A stretch of 64,000 nt of DNA from Acidobacteriota bacterium (lineage in GTDB: Bacteria > Acidobacteriota > Blastocatellia > Pyrinomonadales > Pyrinomonadaceae): the NCBI GenBank assembly GCA_019242475.1, contig JAFAVK010000119.1:88479-152478 (forward strand), given 5' to 3'. The position numbers and the translations under genes are program-made. Position 1 is the stretch's first letter; every line of letters begins with the position of its first letter. This document shows positions 19,068 to 28,000 of the stretch, one piece after another. Below the pieces are notes generated by a model. The model ran no database searches, was not told the origin of the DNA, and saw only the letters and a list, made by a program, of their open reading frames with translations.

Positions 19068-20291
19068 TCAGGCTTCCCTGGCTTGGAAGGCGGCCTCGAA
19101 CAGCGCGCTCACCTCTTCGAGCCGCTTGTCCCAGTCGCCGTGCGCGGCCGCCGCCCGCCGCCTTTCGGCCTCCTGCGCGCCCGACTGGCCGAGGGCCGAC
19201 TCGACGGCGCGCAGGAAGTTCTCCGGCGCCTCGTCGGAGATGGTCAAAACCCCGTGCAGCTCTTCGAAGTGGCGGACGGCCGGCAGGTTCGTCGAGACGA
19301 CGGGCTTGCCGACAGCGAGGTACTCGTTGAGCTTGGTCGGGACGACCGTCGCCGTGTAGGAGTTGAGGCGGTAGGGGATGATGCACACGTCGAACTCGCG
19401 GATGAAGTTGGCGAGGCTGCGGTGCGGCTGCTGCCCTATGAAGTGCACGTTCGGCAGGTCGCCGAGGTCTCTGAGCGGCGCCTCGCCCGGGCCGATGAAG
19501 ACCCAAGACCAATCGGGGCGCTGCCGCACGGACTCCTCGACCATCTCGCCGTTGATGTGGTTCGAGATGGCGCCGACGTAGCCGATCAAAGGGTGCGAGA
19601 GGCGCCGCACGCGCTCGACGCTCTCGAGCACTTCGCGGTCGAGGTGCGCGTCGCCGTTCCCGCCGCCCGCGCCCTCCGGGGCGAAGGCTTTGAGGTTCAC
19701 GCTCGGGGGGAAGACGTGCACGTTGTCGCTGATTTCGGCAGGCAGGCGCGCCAGCTCCGGGCTGTTGGCGAGCACGAGGTCGCACGTCCCGATCAGCTCG
19801 CGCTCGCTTTGGCGCAGCGCCTCGGCGTGCGGGGTCAGGGCGGCGAGGTTGTCGATGCGGTAGTAGACGACGACGCTGCGGGGGCTGCGGAGCTGGCGGA
19901 CGAGGTCGAGGGCGGCGTCGGTCGGGAGGTAGGTCAGAATCAGCGCGTCCTCCATCCCGAGCCGGCGGGCGGCGCGCACCACGCGCGGCAGCAGCACGCG
20001 CGCGTTGACGCCCCGCGGCGGGCCGAAGGGGGGCAGGACGAGCGGCGAGCAGACGTAGAGGTTCTGCCCGACCTGCCGGACGCCGCGGGTGCGCAACGCC
20101 TGCGACCAGTTGAGCAGCCGCTTCCAGACGCGCCCGGCGTCCTTCAGCCCCGGCGAGCGGATGCCCATGTTCTCGACGAAGAGGACGCGGTTGCCGGCGG
20201 CCGCGAGGCGCAAGCACATCTCCTGGGAGTTCTGCCAGTTGAAGTCCCACTCGATGCCGGAGATGCAGATGATGTTCCTGTCGCGAAGCAT
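19068..20291 (-). CDS. GT-B glycosyltransferase (GT1/GT4 type)
   Basis: 407 residues. The N-terminal Rossmann half opens with NIICISGIEWDFNWQNSQ, and the C-terminal nucleotide-sugar half begins near LIGYVGAISNHINGEM. The donor-site region contains FIGPGEAPL, then VPTKLNEYLAVGKPVVSTNLPAV, the counterpart of the EX7E motif in GT4 enzymes (here E-Y-L-A-V-G-K-P). The N-terminal segment resembles teichuronic acid biosynthesis TuaH-like proteins. The likely role is transfer of a sugar in surface polysaccharide assembly. It sits 12 nt before the GT2 and about 100 nt after the fusion GT, in one direction. Confidence 0.82.
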   Translation of the reverse strand: MLRDRNIICISGIEWDFNWQNSQEMCLRLAAAGNRVLFVENMGIRSPGLKDAGRVWKRLLNWSQALRTRGVRQVGQNLYVCSPLVLPPFGPPRGVNARVLLPRVVRAARRLGMEDALILTYLPTDAALDLVRQLRSPRSVVVYYRIDNLAALTPHAEALRQSERELIGTCDLVLANSPELARLPAEISDNVHVFPPSVNLKAFAPEGAGGGNGDAHLDREVLESVERVRRLSHPLIGYVGAISNHINGEMVEESVRQRPDWSWVFIGPGEAPLRDLGDLPNVHFIGQQPHRSLANFIREFDVCIIPYRLNSYTATVVPTKLNEYLAVGKPVVSTNLPAVRHFEELHGVLTISDEAPENFLRAVESALGQSGAQEAERRRAAAAHGDWDKRLEEVSALFEAAFQAREA

Positions 20292-20391
20292 TCGTTAGCA
20301 GTCAGAGCCCGCCCGCGGTGAGTTCAAAACGACAAGCCTACCTTGCCCGCGCCCATTCCGCACGCGCCGCGGGCCTCTTCGCGGCGGGACT

Positions 20392-21870
20392 TCAACGAAC
20401 CACCCCGACGCCCGAGAGGCGCTCGACGAGGAACGTGCGGTTGAAACCCTCTTCGTCGAAAAGAAGCTGCCCCGACTCCTCCCGCACGAAGCGGTGGCCG
20501 TCGCGGACGGAGTCGTAGTGCCTGTGCCAGCCGCGCGCGCGCTCGGCCGGGTTCCAGCGCGCCTTGCGCTCGCGGAAGACCTTCCGCTCGCCGTGCCGCT
20601 GCGAGCGGACGGGGTAGTGCTTTAAGAGAAACTTGAAGGGGTAGACGCGCTGCCCCTCGAAGGGCAGGTCGTGCCCGCCGTCGGCGGCCATCCGGAGCGG
20701 CACCGACACCTTCTTCCAGGCCTTCTTCAGGCGGAAGGCGGCGGGCGCCGTCGCGAACTCGAAATGCCTGAAGTAGGCTTCGTGATCCGTCCCCGGCTCG
20801 AAGCCGTCGTCCACGGGGTTGAACTCGATGGACGTGTGATCGACGCAGTTGAAGCCCGCGCGGTCAACGAGGTAGAGGCCGTCGCGGTAGCTCATCCCCG
20901 GCCAGGGCGGCGTCAGGACTTCGTCGGCGCCGCGGCGGACGAACCAGTCGGCCTCGATCTCGCGGGAGAGCGCCTCGAAGCGTTCGAGCATCGCGCCCCA
21001 CTCGAAGAACCGCGAAGGCCCCTCGCGCGGGAAGCGCTCGACGGTGACGGGGAGTTCCTGCCCGAGCCCCTGCGCCAGCTCGTGGGTCGAGTCGGTTGAC
21101 CAGTTCTCAAGGACGTGGACGCGGACGCCCTGCTCCGTCCACTTCCTGATTGACTGGACGATGATGTCCTCTTCGTTGTAGGCCGCCATGAAGGCGACGA
21201 CGCGGAAGTCGTGTGGGGCCTTCACGCCGCGCGGCGCGGCCGGCGTCGTGTTGGTGACGACGGCAAGGGCGGCGTGCTTTTCGTAGGCGAGATCGTCGCC
21301 CGCCGTGAGGCCGACGAACTCGGGCGCGAGACCTTCGCCGCGCAGCAGCCGCTCGAACTCCTCGGGGCTTCGGCCGGCGTCCGTCAAGATGCAGGCCGGG
21401 GCGACCTCCGCCCAGCGCTTCAGGCCGCGCAGAAAGGGCGCGGGGTCGTCGAGACCTTCGAGCACGCCCGCACAGACGACGACCGCGTCGCCCAACTCGT
21501 CCTCGTCGGGCAGAGACAGACGGCCCGCCGCGAAGTCCGCTTCGACCCAGTTCGCGAAGCCGTAGCGGCGCCGGTACGACTCAAGCTCCGCGGCGGGCAC
21601 GAGGCCGTCGATGTCGAACTGCCGGCAGAGCGCGAGCAGGTCTTTCGCGGCGGGGCTGCCGGCGGCGACGACGCGGCGGCAGCCGAGCACGCGCGCCAGG
21701 TAGGCCGCGAAAGGGTACACGTCGGGGGTGAGCTGCGTGCCGGGGCGCAGGCTGGAGTCGAGCAGGAGCCGAAGCCCCCTCGTGCGCGAGACGACCCGCG
21801 CGGCGGCGCGGACGCCGGTGAGGTGTTTCGAGATGGGGCCTAGAAGCCGACCGAGGTGTCGCTTCGCCAT
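20392..21870 (-). CDS. Fusion of a methyltransferase-like domain and a family 2 glycosyltransferase
   Basis: 492 residues. Residues 1-215 read like a class I methyltransferase remnant: YLARVLGCRRVVAAGSPAAKDL corresponds to motif I, ELGDAVVVCAGVLEGLDDPAPFLRGLKRWA to the post-II/III region. Yet no clean GxGxG is present. Residues 220-400 form a GT2-like domain (FRVVAFMAAYNEEDIIVQSIRKWTEQG, then WSTDS, then WFVRRGADEVLTPPW), followed by a C-terminal basic region. The second domain resembles glycosyltransferases that act on glycans via AYNEED-type N-termini. It is led by its own promoter at 21903-21931 and is first in the GT run. Confidence 0.75.
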   Translation of the reverse strand: MAKRHLGRLLGPISKHLTGVRAAARVVSRTRGLRLLLDSSLRPGTQLTPDVYPFAAYLARVLGCRRVVAAGSPAAKDLLALCRQFDIDGLVPAAELESYRRRYGFANWVEADFAAGRLSLPDEDELGDAVVVCAGVLEGLDDPAPFLRGLKRWAEVAPACILTDAGRSPEEFERLLRGEGLAPEFVGLTAGDDLAYEKHAALAVVTNTTPAAPRGVKAPHDFRVVAFMAAYNEEDIIVQSIRKWTEQGVRVHVLENWSTDSTHELAQGLGQELPVTVERFPREGPSRFFEWGAMLERFEALSREIEADWFVRRGADEVLTPPWPGMSYRDGLYLVDRAGFNCVDHTSIEFNPVDDGFEPGTDHEAYFRHFEFATAPAAFRLKKAWKKVSVPLRMAADGGHDLPFEGQRVYPFKFLLKHYPVRSQRHGERKVFRERKARWNPAERARGWHRHYDSVRDGHRFVREESGQLLFDEEGFNRTFLVERLSGVGVVR

Positions 21871-21902
21871 ATACGCCTTCTTGTTTGGGTTGAAGTAAAA
21901 AA

Positions 21903-21931
21903 GTTGTAGCTTGAATTCGCCCGCGGGTCAA
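21903..21931 (-). promoter_or_regulatory. Sigma70-type promoter for the glycosyltransferase run
   Basis: On the minus strand TTGACC (21926-21931), a 17-nt spacer and TACAAC (21903-21908) stand 32 nt before the ATG of the fusion glycosyltransferase, in a locally AT-rich stretch. An AGAAGG ribosome site follows. Confidence 0.55.
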
Positions 21932-22028
21932 CTTCCTTCGGCCCGGGGTGTCTGCCGCGGGCACCGCCGCTCGGGTATAATCCCGCGGCGAAGAGTTCAC
22001 GGGGCGGTAGGGTGAAGCCCTTGGCCGT

Positions 22029-22910
22029 TCAGCTCAGCCTCTCGACGTGCGCGTCGAGCGCCGCGGCCAGCGGCAGGACGTGTTCGCGGTAGCGCAGCAC
22101 GCGCTCGTAGTGCCCGGCCTGCACCTCCCTCTCGCCGTACGCCTCGTAGAAGGGGGGCTCGCGGTCGTCGCGGCGGGGCGGCCCGGCTTCCGAGACCGGC
22201 CGCAGCCATTCGACCCGGAAGTCGTCCGCACCGACGCGGCCGAACTCCTGCCCGGCCCGGCGCGCGAGGTCTGGGTGCTTGCTGAAAGCAACGCTCCCGG
22301 CGCCGCCCAGCGCGGCCTCGACTTCGGCGCGCAGCTCCGGGTAGCCGTGCGCCGCCGCGAGCTTGCGGGCGAAGGCTGCCTCGTCCAGTTCGAATCGGAG
22401 GGCGCCGGCCCGCAGGTGCTCCGGACAGTGGCCGGGCGGGCCGACGAGCGTGAAGTCGAAGTTCTTGATGCGCGCGCCGTTCGTCCGCCTCAACAGCCTG
22501 ACCGCCGCGTTGACGAGGAGGCGGCAGATGTCGTGCGAAGGGTGGTAGCCCTCCTCCGCGTCGCCCGCGACCAGCTCCACGCGCTCGCGGACGAAGGCCG
22601 CGGCCAGCTCCTCGACGAGGCGCTCGAAGGGGGCGTGTTCGTGTCCGAGGACGGCCGCGCAGAGCCCGCTGTCGGTGAAGGGGCCGTAGACCTCGCCGCG
22701 GCGCGCGCCGGCCGCGTCGAGCACGCGGGCCGTGGAGCCGAGCCGCGAGCGCCCCGCGCGTCCCGAGCCGTCCGTGAGGACACAGACGAACGGCCGCGCC
22801 GCTTCGAGCCACCCGTGCACCCTCAGCTCGTGCCCGGGGTGTGCGACGACTAACGCCGCGCGGGTCTCCTCTCCCTGAGGAGAATCCTGCGCGTGGGTGT
22901 GTGATGACAT
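22029..22910 (-). CDS. PIG-L/LmbE-like protein with altered metal motif
   Basis: 293 residues with no signal peptide. The N-terminal ALVVAHPGHELRVHGWLE takes the place of the PIG-L motif (A-H-P-D-D-E), and EGYHPSHDICRLLVN takes the place of the later HPDH motif. The first Asp is Gly and the second is His, so the zinc site would be changed (His, His/Glu). PIG-L enzymes remove N-acetyl groups from sugar conjugates. This protein may be a divergent member acting in glycan assembly, or may have another role. It lies upstream of the glycosyltransferase run in the same direction, with 158 nt between. Confidence 0.55.
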   Translation of the reverse strand: MSSHTHAQDSPQGEETRAALVVAHPGHELRVHGWLEAARPFVCVLTDGSGRAGRSRLGSTARVLDAAGARRGEVYGPFTDSGLCAAVLGHEHAPFERLVEELAAAFVRERVELVAGDAEEGYHPSHDICRLLVNAAVRLLRRTNGARIKNFDFTLVGPPGHCPEHLRAGALRFELDEAAFARKLAAAHGYPELRAEVEAALGGAGSVAFSKHPDLARRAGQEFGRVGADDFRVEWLRPVSEAGPPRRDDREPPFYEAYGEREVQAGHYERVLRYREHVLPLAAALDAHVERLS

Positions 22911-23053
22911 ACAGACGCCTGCTCTAAAAATCTACGAGGGTACCGGCTGAAGGTGAGCGGCTGAATGGGCCAAGTCTACAGGCAGGGGATGGTAAACGCC
23001 ACCGCGCAGAGCCGATGACTTCGAGCCGTGTCTCCGTGGTTAAATCCCGCGTG

Positions 23054-23059
23054 TATAAT
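23054..23059 (+). promoter_or_regulatory. TATAAT -10 box close to the esterase start
   Basis: A consensus TATAAT ends 11 nt before the ATG at 23071, with no good -35 at the expected distance and no ribosome site in between. The message would have only about five untranslated bases. Confidence 0.45.
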
Positions 23060-23070
23060 CGGCCTCACCG

Positions 23071-24357
23071 ATGAAGGGACGCTGGTCGAGTGCGATTCTG
23101 GCGGTGCTGCTGTGCGGCGTGTGCGCGCGCGCGGCCGCGGCGCCCGAGAGCCCGCGGCTCGCGGCCTTGAAGAGCGCGTTGGAGTCGGGGCGGACGGAAG
23201 CGCTCGGCGAGTTCTGGCGCGAGGTCGAGCGCAAGGGGGCGCCGCTCGTCGAGCCGGTTCGAGGCGACGAACAGAACCTGCTGGTCACTTTTCTTCGGCG
23301 CGACGGCGCGGCCGGGAAGTTCATCGCGGTCTTCCCGTTCGCGCGCGTCAACCCGCTCCCGCACCTCTTCGCGCGCCTGGAGGGAACAGACCTCTGGTAC
23401 AGGAGCTACCGACTCAGGCGCGACGCGCGCTTCGAATACCTCGTCGCGGCCGAAGAGACGCTGGCGCCCTTCGCCGCGCGGGAGCCCGCGGACGCGGGCG
23501 GGTGGCTGGCCGACCTGCGCCCCGACCCGCTCAACCCGCGCCGTTTCGTCGAGCCGCCGGACGAAGAGAAGCCCGGGGAGAGCGAGTACGTCAGTTCCGT
23601 CGTGGAACTGCCGGGCGCGCCCCCGCAGCCCTTCGTCCGGGAGCGCGAGGGCGTGGCGCGTGGGCGCGTGGAGTTGATTCGCTACGGGGGCGGCACGGCC
23701 GGCGGCGGGCGGCGCGTGTGGGTCTACACCCCGCCGGGCTACAGTGCGAGCGGCCCGCCGAACCGCCTGCTCGTCCTCTTCGACGGCTGGGGGTACACGC
23801 ACGCGATTCGCACGCCGACGATTCTCGACAACATGCTCGCCGACGGGGCCGTCCCTCCCACGGTGGCCGTCATGATTGAACAGAAGGAGCGACTCAAAGA
23901 GTTGTACCTCAACCCCTCCTTCTCCGACTTCGTCGCCGGGCAGCTCGTCAACTGGGTGCGCGGCCGCTACAACGTGACCCGCTCGCCGCGCGAGGCGGTC
24001 GTCGGGGGCTTAAGCCTCGGCGGGGTCGCGGCCGCCTACACGGCCATGCGCCACCCGGAGGTCTTCGGCGGCGTCCTCTCGCAGTCGGGCGCCTTCCAGT
24101 ACAGGCCCGAAGAGCCCGACCGGCTGATTCGGCAGTTCACGAAGGGCGCGCGGCTGCCGATTCGCTTCTACCTTGAGGCGGGGCTGTTGGAGGTGAACGA
24201 GACGCCGTCGCTGCTCCACGAGAACCGCCACCTGCGGGACGTGCTCGAAGCGAAGGGCTACGAGGTGACCTACTCGGAGTTCAACGGCCGGCACGACCAG
24301 GTCTGCTGGCGCGGCTCCCTGTCGCAGGGTTTGATCGCGCTGCTGGCCCGCCCTTAG
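23071..24357 (+). CDS. Secreted esterase of the enterochelin-esterase (Fes/esterase D) type
   Basis: 428 residues. A signal peptide covers 1-24 (LCGVCARAAAA). Residues 30-190 form a beta-rich N-terminal domain like that preceding Fes-type hydrolases. Residues 195-428 form an alpha/beta-hydrolase with nucleophile Ser315 in GGLSLGG and catalytic His408 in GRHDQVCW. Asp/Glu candidates lie near 369-375. RRVWVYTPPGY and LFDGWGYTHAIRTPTILDNM are typical of the family, which cleaves siderophore or acyl/feruloyl esters. The substrate cannot be told. It is followed after 16 nt by a GNAT gene, probably in the same transcript. Confidence 0.82.
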   Translation: MKGRWSSAILAVLLCGVCARAAAAPESPRLAALKSALESGRTEALGEFWREVERKGAPLVEPVRGDEQNLLVTFLRRDGAAGKFIAVFPFARVNPLPHLFARLEGTDLWYRSYRLRRDARFEYLVAAEETLAPFAAREPADAGGWLADLRPDPLNPRRFVEPPDEEKPGESEYVSSVVELPGAPPQPFVREREGVARGRVELIRYGGGTAGGGRRVWVYTPPGYSASGPPNRLLVLFDGWGYTHAIRTPTILDNMLADGAVPPTVAVMIEQKERLKELYLNPSFSDFVAGQLVNWVRGRYNVTRSPREAVVGGLSLGGVAAAYTAMRHPEVFGGVLSQSGAFQYRPEEPDRLIRQFTKGARLPIRFYLEAGLLEVNETPSLLHENRHLRDVLEAKGYEVTYSEFNGRHDQVCWRGSLSQGLIALLARP

Positions 24358-24373
24358 AAAGAACGGAGCCCCT

Positions 24374-24829
24374 TTGGAGATTAAAGTAGACGACCTGAAC
24401 GGCCCGGAGGTGCACGAGCTTCTGCGCGAGCACCTGCTGAGCATGCACCTGCACTCGCCGCCCGAGAGCGTCCACGCCCTCGACCTCGAAGGCTTGCGCC
24501 GGCCGGAGGTCACCTTCTGGACGGTCTGGGAGGGCGGCGAGCTGCTCGGCTGCGGCGCGCTCAAAGAGCTTGACCCCGGCCACGCCGAGATCAAGTCCAT
24601 GCGCACGGCCGCGGCCCACCTCCGGCGCGGCGTCGCCGCGCGCCTCCTCGCGCACATCCTCGCAGAGGCCGCGCGCCGCGGCTACACGCGCCTCAGCCTG
24701 GAGACGGGCTCGGCCGAAGCCTTCGACCCCGCCCGCCGCCTCTACGAACGCTTCGGCTTCGCCTACTGCGGCCCCTTCGAAGGCTACACGGAAGACCCCT
24801 ACAGCGTCTTCATGACCCGAGAGCTTTAG
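24374..24829 (+). CDS. GNAT N-acetyltransferase
   Basis: 151 residues starting at TTG, placed 16 nt after the esterase stop with GGAG seven nt upstream. The GNAT core is clear: CGALKELDPGHAEIKSMRTA (beta 4 region), RRGVAARLLAHILAEAARRGY (motif A, acetyl-CoA pyrophosphate loop) and DPARRLYERFGFAYC (motif B). It is closest in feel to YsnE/PaiA-type small acetyltransferases. The likely reaction is acetyl transfer from acetyl-CoA to an amine. The substrate is unknown. The length is normal. Confidence 0.85.
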   Translation: MEIKVDDLNGPEVHELLREHLLSMHLHSPPESVHALDLEGLRRPEVTFWTVWEGGELLGCGALKELDPGHAEIKSMRTAAAHLRRGVAARLLAHILAEAARRGYTRLSLETGSAEAFDPARRLYERFGFAYCGPFEGYTEDPYSVFMTREL

Positions 24830-24950
24830 CGCCCGTGCTGGAAGCCGCGCCTAAATAACAATTTAACTAGCACTTAAGCCGCATTTAACCCCGCGCGAGC
24901 AACCGCACCCCGGACTAATTCATCTCAAGCGGGTTCACGATCAAGCGGGC

Positions 24951-24979
24951 TTGACCTGAGTGCGAAAATCGAGTACAAG
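24951..24979 (+). promoter_or_regulatory. Possible sigma70 promoter before the giant nuclease/adhesin gene
   Basis: TTGACC (24951-24956), 17-nt spacer, TACAAG (24974-24979). The start codon is 89 nt downstream. The 238-bp gap upstream of the gene is AT-richer than its surroundings and holds no ORF that I can support. Confidence 0.45.
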
Positions 24980-25067
24980 CATCGCCTCGACCTTCGCGCC
25001 CACGCACCCTCCGAGCTGCCCTCTGGACGGTGCCAACCTTTAACCCAGACTCCACGAAAGGAATTTC

Positions 25068-28000
25068 ATGTACCCACCCGCCAGTGGGCCGAAGTATGCA
25101 CCTGTGCGCTTCCGCCTGATCGCCCTCTTGCTCGTCTTTTCCCTCCTTGCCTTAGCGATTCCGACAAGATTCATACCGATTATCCAGACGGCCGAAGCCG
25201 CCTCGACGAGCGTCGTCATCAGCCAGGTCTACGGCGGCGGAGGTGCGACCACAGGCTCACCGGCATACAAGTACGATTACGTCGAGCTATTCAACATCAG
25301 CAACGCGCCCGTGACAGTTGGCGGCTACTCGCTCCAATACGGATCGTCCACCGGTAATTTCGGCGCCGCCGCCTCGCAGATTTACACGATCCCGGCTGGC
25401 ACCTCAATCCCCGCGGGCAAGTACCTGCTGATAAAGCTGGGCGGCGCCGGAACCGCCGGCCCGGACTTCACCGCCGACCTGACCTCCGGCAACCTGAGCA
25501 TGTCGGCTACCGCCGGCAAGGTGGCGCTCGTCAACAGCGCCAGCGCCCTCAGCTGCGGTGCGACGGCCACCCCCTGTTCGCTCCCGGACGCACGCATCAT
25601 CGACTCTGTGGCGTGGGGCGGGTCGAACAACGGCGAAGGCGGCACGACCGTAAACAACGGCACCAGCCTCGACTCGACGAAGGGCGGGGTTCGCAAGTCG
25701 AACGGCTGCCAGGACACCGACAACAACAACAGCGACTTCCTCGTCGCCACCACCTCAACCACGCCCGCGCTCGTCCCGCGCACCAGCGCGAGTCCCGCGC
25801 AGACTTGCGGGGTCGCCAACAACCCGCCGGCGATTAACGCTCCGGCCAACCCGGCGGCCACCGTGCAGCAGGACTCCGCGCCGTTCCCCGTCAGCCTCAC
25901 CGGCACCGACGATAACAACATCTTCAACTGGTCTGCGACGCCGGGCACGGGCATCTCCTCCGTCGTCGTCAGCAACGGCCAGGGCACGGGTAACGTCACC
26001 TACAGCGTGACTCTCCAGTCCGGCTTCAGCGGCACCGCGACCTTCACGGCCTCGCTCTCCGACAACGTCAACGCGCCGGTGACCCGCTCGGTGAACATTC
26101 AGGTCAACCCGCTCGTCGTCAACAACCCGCCGTCCATCAACGCGCCCGCGAACCCCATCGCCACGGTCGCGCAGGACGCGGCGCCGTTCGCCGTCGGCCT
26201 GACCGGCTCGGACGACAACAACGTCTTCAACTGGTCGGCCACCGCCGGCACCGGCGTCTCGAACGTCGCGGTCACGGCCGGGCAGGGCACCTCGAGCGTC
26301 ACGTACACCGTCACCCTGACGCCCGGCTTCTCCGGCACGGCGACCTTCACCGCGCGCCTCTCCGACAACGTCAACGCGGTCGTCACGCAGGCCGTCAACA
26401 TCGCCGTCACGACCGCGCCCAGCGCGGCCGGGACGGTCGTCATCAGTCAGGTCTACGGCGGCGGCGGCAACACGGGCTCGACTTTCACGAACGATTACAT
26501 CGAGCTCATCAACCACAGCTCCGCGCCCGTGAATTTGAACGGCTGGTCGGTGCAGGCGTTCGTGAGCACCACCAGCTCCTGGCAAGTTACTCCGCTCACG
26601 AATTTCACGCTTCAGCCCGGCCAGTACTACCTGGTTCAGGAGTCGCAAGGGGCCGGCGGTACGACCAGTCTGCCGACGCCGGACGCGACCGGCACTATCC
26701 CCGTCAGTTCCACCTCGACCAAAGTTGCTCTGGTTAGCAACACCACGACCATAACCGGTGTGTGCCCTACCGCGGGTGTAGTCGATCTCGTCGGCTACGG
26801 CGCGACGGATTGTTACGAAGGCTCGGGGCCGGCCCCGGTACTTTCGAACACCACCGCTGCGCTCAGGTTGAACGAGGGCTGTTTCGACACCGACGACAAC
26901 GCGAACGATTTCGTCTCGGGCGCCCCGAGCCCGCGTAACAGTTCGGCGGCGAAGCACGACTGCACGGGCATTTCGGGCTTCGGCTCGGCGAGCCCGAGCA
27001 CGGTTCTGCAAGGCAGCTCCACCACGCTGACCGTCCACGTGGCCGCGGGCCAGAACCCGGCCAGCACGGGCGTCAACGTGGTCGCAAACCTTTCATCCAT
27101 CGGCGGGTCGGCGACGCAGGCGTTCAGCGGCGCCGGCAGCACCTTTACTTTCACCGCGCTGGTGCCGGCGGATAACGCGCCGGGACTGAAGTCTCTGCCC
27201 GTCACCATCAGCGACGCGCAGGGCCGCTCGTTCAGCACGGACATTAAGTTGAGCGTCCTGTCCGTGGTTCCCGATCACATCGTCATCAGCCAGGTCTACG
27301 GCGGCGGCGGCAACGCCGGCGCCCCCTACAACAATGACTACGTCGAACTCTATAACCCGACGGGTTCGACCATCACCATCACGGGCTGGACTCTCCAGTA
27401 CGCTTCGGCGACCGGAACCAGTTGGACAAACAAGCAGCCGCTCGGCGGCACCATCGGGTCGCACCAGTACTACTTAGTCAAGCTGGCGTCGGGGGGCGCG
27501 AACGGCGCGCAGCTTCCCGTCACGCCGAACATCTCCGGCGACATCAACATGTCCGCGACCGCCGGCAAGATCGCGCTCGTCAGGAACTCCGATTCGCTCG
27601 TCAGCGTCGCTTGTCCGATAGGCACTGACCCGGACGTCGTGGACTTCGTCGGCTACGGGACGACGGCCAACTGCCACGAGGGCAACGCCAACGCGCCCGC
27701 GCCCAGCAACACGACGGCGCTCTTCCGGAAGAACGGCGGCGACACGGACACCGACCAGAACGGCGCCGACTTCGTCACCGGCGCGCCGAACCCGCGCCGC
27801 ACCGAGCCGGTCGTCGAGCTGGGGCCGTGGGTGGCGGGGACAGACCCGACGACCAATGACACGACCATCCCGCACGACGCCACCGTGACCGTCAACTTCA
27901 GCGAACCGGTTGACGTTGACGCGGGCTGGTACAACATCACCTGCGCGAACACCGGCTCGCACAACGACGCCACGGTCGCGCACACGAGCGACTTCAAGAC

